13,883 nucleotides of DNA from Nitrospira sp. UBA5698 (GTDB taxonomy: Bacteria; Nitrospirota; Nitrospiria; Nitrospirales; Nitrospiraceae). The translations under genes were made by a program, and so were the position numbers. The stretch covers positions 1 through 13,883 of the forward strand of contig DIHK01000054.1 in NCBI GenBank assembly GCA_002420115.1, in the 5' to 3' direction. The notes under the pieces are model-generated. The model did no database searches, had not been told where the DNA came from, and saw nothing but the letters and a program-made list of their open reading frames with translations. Below, piece after piece: positions 7,352 through 13,883 of this stretch; position 1 is the stretch's first letter, and every line of letters starts with the position of its first letter.

Positions 7352-7679
7352 GGGAAGGGCCTGTTCCTAAACGATCCGGCTTTCTTGAGGTGTTGGCATA
7401 CTGAACGATCAGCCGAATCAGGGCCGCTTTTTAAATTGGTTTTGACGCATACGGCTATAGAGCCGGTAATTGGACGGAGGCCCGTTCCCTCCTTGGGGGC
7501 ATTGCTTGTTTCTACTATGGAGCGAATCGTTTCAGAAACGAAATGTTCTTTTCCGCCGAGATCAACAGGCGCAAGGGTTTGAGTGGATGGCGACCAATCT
7601 GTGTCTTGCTTGAGTTTTCACATGGCACATTGTAAGTTCTGACGTACCGCAGACGCACGTCGACAGGATTCCAGACTCG
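7352..7679. promoter_or_regulatory. Divergent intergenic region between receiver gene and PBP1A gene
   Basis: This 328-bp spacer holds no convincing gene; a minus-strand frame from 8597 into it is a shadow of the PBP gene. It must carry outward promoters for both flanking genes. On the plus strand TTGACG (7442-7447) followed 17 bp later by GGTAAT (7465-7470) is a candidate promoter, about 210 bp before the PBP start, with a small dyad (CGGCT/AGCCG, 7452-7465) inside its spacer. A perfect 7-bp inverted repeat around one central base, TCGTTTC-A-GAAACGA, lies at 7527-7541 and could be an operator. I see no clear minus-strand promoter. Confidence 0.4.
7442..7470 (+). promoter_or_regulatory. Candidate promoter upstream of PBP1A gene
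   Basis: TTGACG (five of six to the -35 consensus) at 7442-7447, a 17-bp spacer, and GGTAAT (four of six to -10) at 7465-7470. It would give a leader of about 200 nt that contains the 7527-7541 palindrome. Called by eye, with low certainty. Confidence 0.25.
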
Positions 7680-10085
7680 ATGCCGAACGACAGTCGATTG
7701 ATGGGGAGAAATCAGGAACCGCCGCGTCGTCGCTTGCGCCGATGGCAAGTGATCGTGCTTGGCCTGGTGGCTGCCATGATCGTCGGCGTCACGACGATAG
7801 TGGGCGTCATTTGGCATTTCGCCCAGGATCTCCCCTCGCTCGATCTTCTTCAAAACTATCAACCGAGTTTGGTCACGACCGTCTATTCGGATGACCGTCA
7901 GCCGATCGGCCAGTTTTTCATTGAGCGCCGCATTCTGACCCCGCTTCCTGAAATTCCCAAAACATTGACGCAGGCTGTGATCGCAACGGAAGATGCCCGG
8001 TTTTTCGAGCATCCGGGATTGGACCTTATCGGGATGTTGCGGGCGGCTTGGACGAATATTCGGCATGGCGGAAAGAAGGTCGAAGGTGCCAGTACGATCA
8101 CGCAGCAATTGGCTCGGTCGCTCTTTCTCTCCTCTGAACGGTCGTATGGCCGCAAAATCCGCGAAGTCATTCTGGCCTACAAGATGGAGGTGGTGTCGGG
8201 TAAAGAGCAGATTCTTGAAACCTACCTGAATCAAATCTACTTCGGGCAAGGGGCCTATGGTGTCGGATCGGCAGCACGCTCTTATTTCGACAAGGACATT
8301 AGAACACTGACGCTGGCCGAATCGGCCTTCTTGGCAGGACTCCCGCAGAAGCCGAGCAAGTTTTCGCCATTTGCCGCGTACGATATGGCAAAAAAGCGGC
8401 AGGAGCATGTGCTCGCACGGATGGAGGAAGTCGGGTTCATCACGTCGGCGGAACGGGACGCTGCTGTTCGTGACACACTGAATTTCCATCAACCGGTGAG
8501 CGAACATCTTGCTCCGTACTTCGTCGAATATGTCCGGCAATTGCTCGTGGCAAAGTATGGAGAGTCGATGGTGTACAAGGGTGGTCTTCAAATCCATACC
8601 ACCTTGAACTTGGAGATGCAGCGAGCGGCTGAAGCGGCGTTCTTGAGCGGCGTTCGAGAACTCGATAAGCGGGAAGGATGGCGAGGGCCTCGACGCACGG
8701 TGGATCTCGACACGTTTCGACCCTCAGATCTTGGTTCCGGAGAGCCGTTGCTCAAACCCGGGTATGTGGGGGAAGGGGTCGTCTTAAAGATTACCAAGGA
8801 TTATTACCTCGTTCAGGTCGGGCCGTTCACCGGGAAGCTGGCCTTTGACGATATGGCGTGGGCGAAGCGGATGCTCAAAGGGCCTGACCCGACGGTCGAT
8901 TTTGTTGTGAATCCCAATGTGAAGCAGCTCTTGAAGCCCGGTGACGTCATCGAAGTCGGAGTGAAGCGCCTGACGAAGGAGGGGGTGCTGCTGACACTTG
9001 AGCAGACTCCGGTGGTGGAAGGCGGGTTGATCGCCATCGATCCAAAATCAGGGACGATTCGCGCGATGGTCGGTGGCTACGACTTTGCCCGAAGCGAATA
9101 CAATCGTGCCGTGCAGGCACACCGGCAACCAGGATCCGCCTTCAAACCGCTCATTTACGCCACTGCCATGAGCCAGGGTTTGAGCCCAGCCACTCAGATC
9201 CTCGATGCGCCCGTGGTCTATGAGCAGGAAGAGGAGGCCAAGACCTGGAAGCCTGAGAACTATGGACGAAAATTCCACGGCATGGTGAGTCTCCGGGATG
9301 CCTTGGCGCAGTCGCATAATTTGGCGACGGTTCGGTTATTGGATAAGGTCGGTGTGAAAAACGTCATTGAGTTCTCCCGTGCCGTCGGCGTCACGAGCCC
9401 GCTTCCGGCTGATCTCTCGCTGGGGCTTGGGACGTCGTCTCTGAGCTTGATGGAGCTGACGTCGGTGTATGGCGTGTTCTTGAATCAGGGCAGCCGTGTG
9501 GAACCGTTTGCGATTAAGACCGTCAAGGATAATACGGGCCAAACGCTTGAATCCATCGAACCCGAGCCCCACGAGGTCATCTCGAAAGAAACGGCCTACC
9601 TGATTACGAATATGATGGAAGACGTCATCCAGAAAGGAACCGGGCAGGCTGCCAAAACGCTGGGTCGCCCAATCGCGGGGAAAACCGGTACGACGAACGA
9701 TTACATCAACGCGTGGTTTATCGGTGGCACCCCGAACCTCGTGACCGGTGTGTATGTGGGATTCGACGACCGGCGGTCGCTCGGAGAGAGCGAAACCGGA
9801 GCGCGGTCGGCCCTGCCGATTTGGATGGCCTTTATGAGAGAGGCCCTCAAGCAGCTTCCTGTCGTCCCCTTTGAGATTCCCGATGGGGTCACCTTTGTCA
9901 AAGTCGACGCCTCGACCGGTCTTTTGGAGGCCGATCAGGACGGCGAAGGCCAACAGGGAACCGTGGAACTCTTTGCGAAGGGGAGTGAACCAACTCAGGC
10001 GGTCCAGCGCAGACTCGACCCAACGGACTTCTATAAGCTGGATCAGATCCCTGAAGGACAACCAACCGGTGACGCCGAGCAGTAG
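7680..10085 (+). CDS. mrcA: Class A penicillin-binding protein (PBP1A type)
   Basis: A bifunctional peptidoglycan synthase anchored in the inner membrane with its catalytic domains outside; it polymerises glycan strands and cross-links the peptides. It has 801 residues (E. coli PBP1A about 850). After a basic cytoplasmic start (RRRLRRW) comes one membrane helix (about 23-46). The GT51 domain shows catalytic E104 (ATEDARFFEHPG), GASTITQQLAR (136-146), RKIREVILAYK (158-168) and KEQILETYLNQIYFGQ (175-190). An OB-like insert spans about 355-445. The transpeptidase domain has SAFK with nucleophile S486, SHN (545-547) and KTGTT (668-672). The C-terminal tail is acidic. The ATG at 7680 has AGGA (7665-7668) 11 nt upstream; an ATG at 7701 is possible but has no better site. 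It is monocistronic and converges with iscX across 69 bp that contain no strong terminator. Confidence 0.96.
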   Translation: MPNDSRLMGRNQEPPRRRLRRWQVIVLGLVAAMIVGVTTIVGVIWHFAQDLPSLDLLQNYQPSLVTTVYSDDRQPIGQFFIERRILTPLPEIPKTLTQAVIATEDARFFEHPGLDLIGMLRAAWTNIRHGGKKVEGASTITQQLARSLFLSSERSYGRKIREVILAYKMEVVSGKEQILETYLNQIYFGQGAYGVGSAARSYFDKDIRTLTLAESAFLAGLPQKPSKFSPFAAYDMAKKRQEHVLARMEEVGFITSAERDAAVRDTLNFHQPVSEHLAPYFVEYVRQLLVAKYGESMVYKGGLQIHTTLNLEMQRAAEAAFLSGVRELDKREGWRGPRRTVDLDTFRPSDLGSGEPLLKPGYVGEGVVLKITKDYYLVQVGPFTGKLAFDDMAWAKRMLKGPDPTVDFVVNPNVKQLLKPGDVIEVGVKRLTKEGVLLTLEQTPVVEGGLIAIDPKSGTIRAMVGGYDFARSEYNRAVQAHRQPGSAFKPLIYATAMSQGLSPATQILDAPVVYEQEEEAKTWKPENYGRKFHGMVSLRDALAQSHNLATVRLLDKVGVKNVIEFSRAVGVTSPLPADLSLGLGTSSLSLMELTSVYGVFLNQGSRVEPFAIKTVKDNTGQTLESIEPEPHEVISKETAYLITNMMEDVIQKGTGQAAKTLGRPIAGKTGTTNDYINAWFIGGTPNLVTGVYVGFDDRRSLGESETGARSALPIWMAFMREALKQLPVVPFEIPDGVTFVKVDASTGLLEADQDGEGQQGTVELFAKGSEPTQAVQRRLDPTDFYKLDQIPEGQPTGDAEQ

Positions 10086-10154
10086 GACTGAGAGGCGCAC
10101 GGTAGAGGTGATGAACGAGAGGAAGATCTCGGAGAGCGGTTCGGGCTCGTCGTG

Positions 10155-10367
10155 TTACGATTTCGAGTCTTGATACTCTTCGTGCCAGGCCATCTGAATC
10201 GTTTCTAAAATCTTTTCATTCGATTTCTTAGGGTCATCCTTAAAATCAGGCAATGCCACGATCCAGGCATGCATATCCGTGAAACGTACGGTCAGCGGAT
10301 CCGTCTCAGGGTGTTCTTCCACCAACCGGATGGCGATGTCCTCGGCGTCCTGCCATTTCAGATCCAT
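10155..10367 (-). CDS. iscX: Fe-S assembly accessory protein IscX
   Basis: IscX (YfhJ) is a small acidic protein that binds the cysteine desulfurase IscS and iron and tunes cluster assembly. The product is 70 residues (E. coli 66). The family core is plain: LKW near the N-terminus, DPLTVRFTDMHAWI, DFxDDPxxSNEKILE and W at residue 62 in the last helix. I chose the ATG at 10367 because the protein then begins MDLKW as IscX does and AAGGAG (10374-10379) lies 6 nt upstream; the longer frame from 10418 would add 17 unrelated residues drawn from a repeat. It is the last gene of the iscU-iscA-hscB-hscA-iscX run, 85 bp after hscA, with a heptamer-repeat palindrome in that gap. The fdx gene that usually separates hscA from iscX in gamma-proteobacteria is absent. 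Confidence 0.95.
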   Translation of the reverse strand: MDLKWQDAEDIAIRLVEEHPETDPLTVRFTDMHAWIVALPDFKDDPKKSNEKILETIQMAWHEEYQDSKS

Positions 10368-10373
10368 TGCGCA

Positions 10374-10379
10374 CTCCTT
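10374..10379 (-). promoter_or_regulatory. Shine-Dalgarno fixing the iscX start at 10367
   Basis: AAGGAG on the minus strand, 6 nt before the ATG. It supports the short family-length IscX over the longer frame from 10418. Confidence 0.85.
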
Positions 10380-10382
10380 ACG

Positions 10383-10448
10383 AGCATAAGGCGTATGGTC
10401 TATAGCCGGTGGTTCCAACCATAAGCCATTAGCTATACGCCATATGTT
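10383..10448. repeat. Palindromic array of degenerate heptamers between hscA and iscX
   Basis: On the plus strand the left half reads AGCATAA, GGCGTAT, GGTCTAT, AGCC (10383-10407), and the right half reads ATAAGCC, ATTAGCT, ATACGCC, ATATGTT (10421-10448). The right units are the complement-strand form of the left ones. The outer 14-bp blocks at 10385-10398 and 10433-10446 match as inverted repeats at 12 of 14 positions. The centre (10411-10420) contains the small dyad GGTT-CC-AACC. The unit family is the same as at 864-932. It could form a hairpin in the operon transcript just after the hscA stop. Confidence 0.55.
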
Positions 10449-10452
10449 CTTT

Positions 10453-12273
10453 TTACGTGACTTCCGTGACTTTCTTCCCTTGCAGACTTTTCTTGAGCGA
10501 ATCGTTCAGCATTACCACGTTCAACTGTTTTGCGGCCTGTTCAAGTTCCGCCATTCGTGCACGGATGATGCGGGGATCCAAGCCATCCTTCGCTGTCGCC
10601 AGCTGAGACAGTGCGTTCCGAATACCCTCCGCTTCATCCGCTGTGATCAGGTCTCCCGCTTCCGCCAGCGACTTCTCGGTTGTCTTCAGCAGGGCTTCGG
10701 CATCCAACCGGGCTTCAATCAACTTCCGAGCGTTGACATCGTCGGCCGCAAACTTAAACGAGTCTTCGATCATCCGCTCGACTTCCGCATCCGCGAGCCC
10801 ATAGGAAGGTTTGACTTCGATCGACTGGCTCTGGCCGGTTCGCATGTCCGTCGCCGTGACGTTCAAGATGCCGTTGGCATCGATCAGAAAGGTCACCTCG
10901 ATGCGCGGGACGCCGGCCGGAAGGGGGGGGACTTTCAGCCGGAATCGTGCCAGGCTCCGGTTATCCTTGACGAGCTCGCGCTCGCCTTGCAGGATATGAA
11001 TATCAACGCCGGTTTGTCCGTCGACGTACGTCGTGAACAGTTCCTTGGCGCTTGCTGGAATGGTCGTGTTTCGGCGGATCAAGCTGCTCATGACCCCGCC
11101 CATCGTTTCAATGCCGAGCGACAGAGGCGTTACATCTAACAGCAACATGTCCGTCGTCCCACCGCTCAGAATATCGGCTTGTACGGCGGCGCCGAGTGCG
11201 ACGACTTCATCCGGATTCAAATGACAATGCGGCGCCTTCCCAAACAGCGCCTCGACGCGTTGGCGAACCAGCGGCATGCGGGTGGATCCACCCACCAAGA
11301 CCACCTCGTCGATATCTGTTGAGGTGAGTCCGGCGTCCTTTAAGGCCATGCGGCAGGGAGCCAGCGTCCGTTCAATCACAGGTATCGTCAGCGACTCAAG
11401 CTGATCGCGCGTCAGCTCTCTGGTGAAGTGTCCTTTGTCGTCCGGTAGTGCAATGGTGATCGTGGTCTTGAGCTCATCAGAAAGGCGGACTTTGGCTCGC
11501 TCTGCTTCCAGTCGAACGGCCTGCATATGATCGGAGTATTCGCTCAGGTTGATCCCATGCCGTTCGTGGATCTGTCCGATAAACAGGTCGACAAGCAGCC
11601 GGTCGAGATCATCCCCTCCCAGATGCGTATCGCCGTTCGTCGCCAAAACCTCAAAGATCCCGTCTTTCAGTTTCAAGATTGAAATGTCGAACGTGCCGCC
11701 GCCGAAGTCATAGACCGCAATAGTGCCCTGTGTGCGCTTCTGAAGTCCGTACGCCAGTGAGGCGGCCGTCGGTTCGTTGATGATGCGTAAGACCTCCAGC
11801 CCAGCAATGAGCCCGGCATCCTTGGTCGCCTGCCGTTGGCTGTCGTTGAAGTAGGCAGGAACGGTGATGACGGCTTTGCCGATACTCTCTCCCAGAGAGG
11901 CCTCCGCGCGTCGTTTCAATTCCTTGAGGATCATGGCGGAGATCTGTGGGGGGGAATAACGCTTTTCGCCGAGCTGAATCCGGATGACGCCGCCGGTCTC
12001 CGTGAGTGTGTAGGGGAAATAGGCCAGTTCGCTTTGCACATCGGCGAGACCCTTGCCCATGAAACGTTTGACGGAATAGACCGTCCGCTCGGGATTTCGC
12101 GTCAAGTGTTCTTTGGCCGAATCGCCGACAATCAATCCATTGTCCGTCAAGGCGACAACCGATGGCACCATCGTCCGGCCGTTGCGGTCAGGGACGACGC
12201 AGGGCTGGCCGTCTTTCATGTAGGCGACGAGCGAATTGGTTGTGCCGAGGTCGATGCCGACGATCCGTGCCAT
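10453..12273 (-). CDS. hscA: Fe-S assembly Hsp70 chaperone HscA
   Basis: HscA is the specialised Hsp70 that, with HscB, uses ATP to promote release or transfer of clusters from IscU. The 606 residues compare with 616 in E. coli. The ATPase domain shows DLGTTNS (8-14), INEPTAASLAYG (165-176), VYDFGGGTFDIS (187-198) and VVLVGGSTRMP (324-334). The linker DMLLLDVTPLS (375-385) leads into the substrate-binding domain and helical lid. The C-terminus lacks the EEVD/DnaK-type tail. It lies downstream of hscB and upstream of iscX, which with iscU/iscA supports HscA over DnaK. The ATG at 12273 is certain by homology (ARIVGIDLGTTNS) and no alternative start exists before the next in-frame upstream stop. 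However, a 123-bp palindromic element ends only 2 bp before it, and no normal Shine-Dalgarno sequence is visible. Confidence 0.97.
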   Translation of the reverse strand: MARIVGIDLGTTNSLVAYMKDGQPCVVPDRNGRTMVPSVVALTDNGLIVGDSAKEHLTRNPERTVYSVKRFMGKGLADVQSELAYFPYTLTETGGVIRIQLGEKRYSPPQISAMILKELKRRAEASLGESIGKAVITVPAYFNDSQRQATKDAGLIAGLEVLRIINEPTAASLAYGLQKRTQGTIAVYDFGGGTFDISILKLKDGIFEVLATNGDTHLGGDDLDRLLVDLFIGQIHERHGINLSEYSDHMQAVRLEAERAKVRLSDELKTTITIALPDDKGHFTRELTRDQLESLTIPVIERTLAPCRMALKDAGLTSTDIDEVVLVGGSTRMPLVRQRVEALFGKAPHCHLNPDEVVALGAAVQADILSGGTTDMLLLDVTPLSLGIETMGGVMSSLIRRNTTIPASAKELFTTYVDGQTGVDIHILQGERELVKDNRSLARFRLKVPPLPAGVPRIEVTFLIDANGILNVTATDMRTGQSQSIEVKPSYGLADAEVERMIEDSFKFAADDVNARKLIEARLDAEALLKTTEKSLAEAGDLITADEAEGIRNALSQLATAKDGLDPRIIRARMAELEQAAKQLNVVMLNDSLKKSLQGKKVTEVT

Positions 12274-12275
12274 AT

Positions 12276-12398
12276 CAAAATGCTGAAAAAGGTCCCCAGC
12301 TTTGTTCTCGGTCGCTCTGGCCCCTCAACGTACCCACTCTGTACGCCTCGGGTCCCTCGCTCCCTGCGGCCTCGCTGGAAACCTTTTTGAGCATTTTG
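12276..12398. repeat. 123-bp centrally symmetric palindromic intergenic element
   Basis: The outer arms, 12276-12300 (beginning CAAAATGCTGAAAAAGG) and 12374-12398 (ending TTTTTGAGCATTTTG), are inverted repeats matching at 22 of 25 positions. The inner arms CGTAC (12329-12333) and GTACG (12341-12345) flank a 7-nt loop. Both pairs share exactly the same centre, 12337, so this is one element with a diverged middle. It fills most of the 155-bp hscB-hscA gap and abuts the hscA ATG. It has no coding capacity. I recall very similar sequences as recurrent intergenic elements of Nitrospira genomes, which needs checking. It resembles a REP/MITE-like, non-autonomous repeat. Confidence 0.75.
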
Positions 12399-12428
12399 TG
12401 CAGGGCGTGAATGGACAACATGGTTTAC

Positions 12429-13145
12429 TCAGGCGATGGTGGCAGCCAAATCGTTGACGATACTGGTGATGTACGTTCGGTTAGAGAGGAGGTCACGTAT
12501 CTGTTTCAGGAGCCGGTCCCGTTCCCCACGCGTCTGGCTTGTCGCTTCCCCACGGTCTTGTAGCCGGTCCCACTCCGTAAACAGCTGCTGTAGTTGCGCT
12601 TCCATCTCCTGCTTGCGTTGCTCCAGTGTTCGCTGTTCGGCCTCAAGGGCAGTACGGAGCTTATGACTGTCTTGCGAATCACGTTCCGATGATCGGTATT
12701 CCTCAAGCGTATCTTGGAGTTCCAAGATCTCTTCAAACAGGTCGGCTGGAGGAGAGGTTCGAATATCTTTCACGGAGCCGGCTTCGAGGCCCAACAGGTA
12801 TTCCGCGCGTTGAATGGGGTCACGGAGTGTACGATAGGCCGTATTCAGGACCGCGGCATTGCCGAGGCTGATCGTTTGTTCCGCCGGACTTTTCGTCTGA
12901 TAAAAGTCCGGATGGAATGTCCGGCTCAACTCGTAGAACTTGGCCTCAAGCTTCTTTGGGTCCAGTGTGAGACGTCGAGGAAACCCGAGACAGGTGAAAT
13001 AGTCGGTCTCTTTTGAAACCGGCTGGACTTTGACGCATCGTTCGCAGAAGTACTCCCCTGTCACCGCAGACTGGCAGTGCCAGCACATGCTCCGGGCCAT
13101 CTGCAGGCCGCGCGGTTGTGGCGATTCCGGTGTATGTTGATCCAT
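12429..13145 (-). CDS. hscB: Fe-S assembly J-domain co-chaperone HscB with N-terminal zinc motif
   Basis: HscB is the J-protein that delivers IscU to HscA and stimulates its ATPase. In order: a tetracysteine motif CWHC (21-24) and CERC (34-37), a J-domain from about 47 with HPD at 78-80 (RTFHPDFYQ), NAAYRTL-type helix III (NTAYRTLRDP, 101-110), and a C-terminal helical IscU-binding domain. At 238 residues it is longer than E. coli HscB (171). The surplus is the zinc-type N-terminus, which resembles that of human HSCB, and a Gln/Glu/Arg-rich predicted coiled coil (about 165-225). The ATG at 13145 lacks a clear Shine-Dalgarno sequence and follows a GC-rich hairpin; starts at residues 16 or 20 are possible alternatives, and all of these keep the cysteine motif. 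It follows iscA by 54 bp. Confidence 0.94.
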   Translation of the reverse strand: MDQHTPESPQPRGLQMARSMCWHCQSAVTGEYFCERCVKVQPVSKETDYFTCLGFPRRLTLDPKKLEAKFYELSRTFHPDFYQTKSPAEQTISLGNAAVLNTAYRTLRDPIQRAEYLLGLEAGSVKDIRTSPPADLFEEILELQDTLEEYRSSERDSQDSHKLRTALEAEQRTLEQRKQEMEAQLQQLFTEWDRLQDRGEATSQTRGERDRLLKQIRDLLSNRTYITSIVNDLAATIA

Positions 13146-13153
13146 GGGGAATT

Positions 13154-13170
13154 CGGCGCGGTGTGCGCCG
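13154..13170 (-). other. GC-rich hairpin between iscA and hscB
   Basis: CGGCGC (13154-13159) and GCGCCG (13165-13170) form a perfect 6-bp stem with a 5-nt loop, ending 8 nt before the hscB ATG on the minus strand. There is no U-run after it, so it is not a classic terminator. It occupies the place where an hscB ribosome-binding site would be and may lower or couple hscB translation, or mark an mRNA processing site. Confidence 0.45.
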
Positions 13171-13199
13171 TACCAATCAGTTCAAAAACTCATTGAGAA

Positions 13200-13556
13200 T
13201 CAGGCTGAGAACGACTCTCCGCAGCCACAGGTTTTATTGGCATTGGGGTTGAGAAACTTGAAGTTTCCCCCCATCAGGTCTTTTTGATAATCCAATTGGG
13301 TGCCTTGGAGATAGATGGCGCTCTTGGCGTCGATGATGACCTTTACTCCGTTGACGTCATACACTTGGTCATACTGCCCGATCTTGTCGTCGAAATTGAT
13401 CGTGTAGCTCAGGCCCGAGCAACCGCCGCCCTTCACGCCGAGACGAAGGCCGCCTTCCTCGATCCCCTGTACGTTGATCAATCGCTTGACCTCAGTCACG
13501 GCAGCATCGGTGAGTGTGATGACCGGAGCCTGAGTCTCGACATTCGTTGTATCCAT
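13200..13556 (-). CDS. iscA: A-type Fe-S carrier protein IscA
   Basis: An A-type carrier that accepts or delivers Fe-S clusters, and possibly iron, for maturation of target proteins. The 118 residues include the three invariant cysteines, C46 (GGGCSGLSY) and C110/C112 (KTCGCGESF), the last lying near the C-terminus as in the family. The N-terminal extension (about 12 residues) before ITLTDAA is slightly longer than in E. coli IscA (107 residues). The ATG at 13556 follows GGGAG (13563-13567) with 6 nt spacing. It starts 27 bp after iscU and precedes hscB, which supports IscA rather than a free-standing ErpA; by sequence alone IscA and ErpA are hard to separate. Confidence 0.94.
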   Translation of the reverse strand: MDTTNVETQAPVITLTDAAVTEVKRLINVQGIEEGGLRLGVKGGGCSGLSYTINFDDKIGQYDQVYDVNGVKVIIDAKSAIYLQGTQLDYQKDLMGGNFKFLNPNANKTCGCGESFSA

Positions 13557-13583
13557 GGGGCACTCCCTTCGTAGATGTCTCCG

Positions 13584-13883
13584 TTACTTGGTGCCGGACG
13601 CTTCTCCGTCGGATTTCTTCTGATAGTCGGCTAACGCGGCTTTGATCGCATCTTCCGCGAGAACCGAACAGTGAATCTTGACCGGCGGCAGATTGAGCTC
13701 CTGGACGATGTCCGTGTTCTTGATCTGTTGCGCTTCTTCAATCGTTTTGCCCTTCAGCCATTCGGTGGCCAAGCTGGAGCTGGCGATGGCCGATCCGCAG
13801 CCGAACGTCTTGAACTTGGCATCGACGATCGTATCGTTCTGCACCTTGATCTGCAGCTTCATCACGTCGCCGCACTCCGGCGC
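13584..13883 (-). CDS. iscU: Fe-S scaffold protein IscU, 5' end beyond window
   Basis: IscU is the scaffold on which [2Fe-2S] clusters are built from IscS-derived sulfur before HscA/HscB-assisted transfer. The frame is open to the right edge, so only the last 99 residues are seen, starting at A-P-E-C-G-D; the true start lies outside. The GTG at 13865 and ATG at 13862 within this motif are not the start. Visible ligands are the cysteine of PECGD with the adjacent conserved Asp, the cysteine of TFGCGSAIASSS, and the cysteine of KIHCSVLAEDAI, equivalent to C37/D39, C63 and C106 of E. coli IscU. The HscA-recognition loop LPPVK is intact. The C-terminal tail is polar (KKSDGEASGTK). It is the first gene of the visible isc run; iscS and iscR may lie just beyond the edge. 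Confidence 0.96.
   Translation of the reverse strand, partial: APECGDVMKLQIKVQNDTIVDAKFKTFGCGSAIASSSLATEWLKGKTIEEAQQIKNTDIVQELNLPPVKIHCSVLAEDAIKAALADYQKKSDGEASGTK

Noticed and set aside
7621..7645. Possible sigma54 site (TGGCAC) before the PBP gene
   Set aside because: There is no GC at the required -12 position at the right spacing.
7515..8597. 360-residue minus-strand frame overlapping the PBP1A gene
   Set aside because: Most of it is antisense to the GT51 domain and it shows no family motifs. The part in the spacer has no separate support.
9336..10100. 254-residue minus-strand frame at the 3' end of the PBP gene
   Set aside because: It is antisense to the conserved transpeptidase region, including the KTGTT codons; a shadow.
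10086..10154. Bidirectional terminator between the PBP gene and iscX
   Set aside because: Only 4-bp stems without a T-run are visible in this 69-bp gap.
10368..10418. 17-residue N-terminal extension of IscX
   Set aside because: The extension is translated from the heptamer repeat, and IscX proteins begin with the M-x-L-K-W found at 10367.
10444..11139. 231-residue plus-strand frame inside hscA
   Set aside because: It is antisense to the HscA substrate-binding domain, with no domain or plausible start.

Overview
The window looks like a stretch of a Nitrospira-type (Nitrospirota) chromosome. This rests on my recognition of the gene style and of a palindromic intergenic element between hscB and hscA that resembles one I associate with Nitrospira genomes; no search was run, so confidence in the genus is moderate. 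Coding density is high, and I see no rRNA, tRNA, CRISPR array, prophage, transposase or defence locus.

Layout, left to right. (1) 82-834, minus: a 250-residue protein of unknown function, perhaps DUF4261-like. (2) 962-2818, minus: typA/bipA, a translational GTPase. (3) 3060-7351, minus: a signalling cluster of three stand-alone CheY-like receivers and one large soluble hybrid histidine kinase (PAS-PAS-HisKA-HATPase-REC-REC). In transcription order it runs receiver (7351-6914), hybrid kinase (6700-4307), receiver with a very basic tail (4135-3653), receiver (3485-3060). (4) 7680-10085, plus: a class A penicillin-binding protein (PBP1A type), the only plus-strand gene, divergent from the signalling cluster across a 328-bp spacer. 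(5) 10155-13883, minus: an ISC iron-sulfur cluster assembly operon in the order iscU (5' end outside the window), iscA, hscB, hscA, iscX.

How the genes work together. IscU is the scaffold, IscA an A-type carrier, and HscB/HscA the J-protein/Hsp70 pair that acts on IscU through its LPPVK loop, which is present here. IscX is the small accessory protein. The ferredoxin gene found between hscA and iscX in the enterobacterial operon is missing; that spacer instead holds an inverted array of degenerate 7-bp repeats. The signalling cluster has no visible DNA-binding output domain and no HPt domain, so its phosphorelay partners must be encoded elsewhere or its output must be by protein-protein contact. 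The second PAS domain of the kinase carries the His/Arg pair of FixL heme-PAS domains and may sense oxygen or redox state.

The most notable non-coding structures are a 123-bp centrally symmetric palindrome ending 2 bp from the hscA start codon, leaving that gene without a normal Shine-Dalgarno sequence, and two spacers (near 864-932 and 10383-10448) built from related degenerate heptamers. I did not find a clearly new multi-gene system. The kinase/receiver cluster and the repeat families are the best candidates for new biology.
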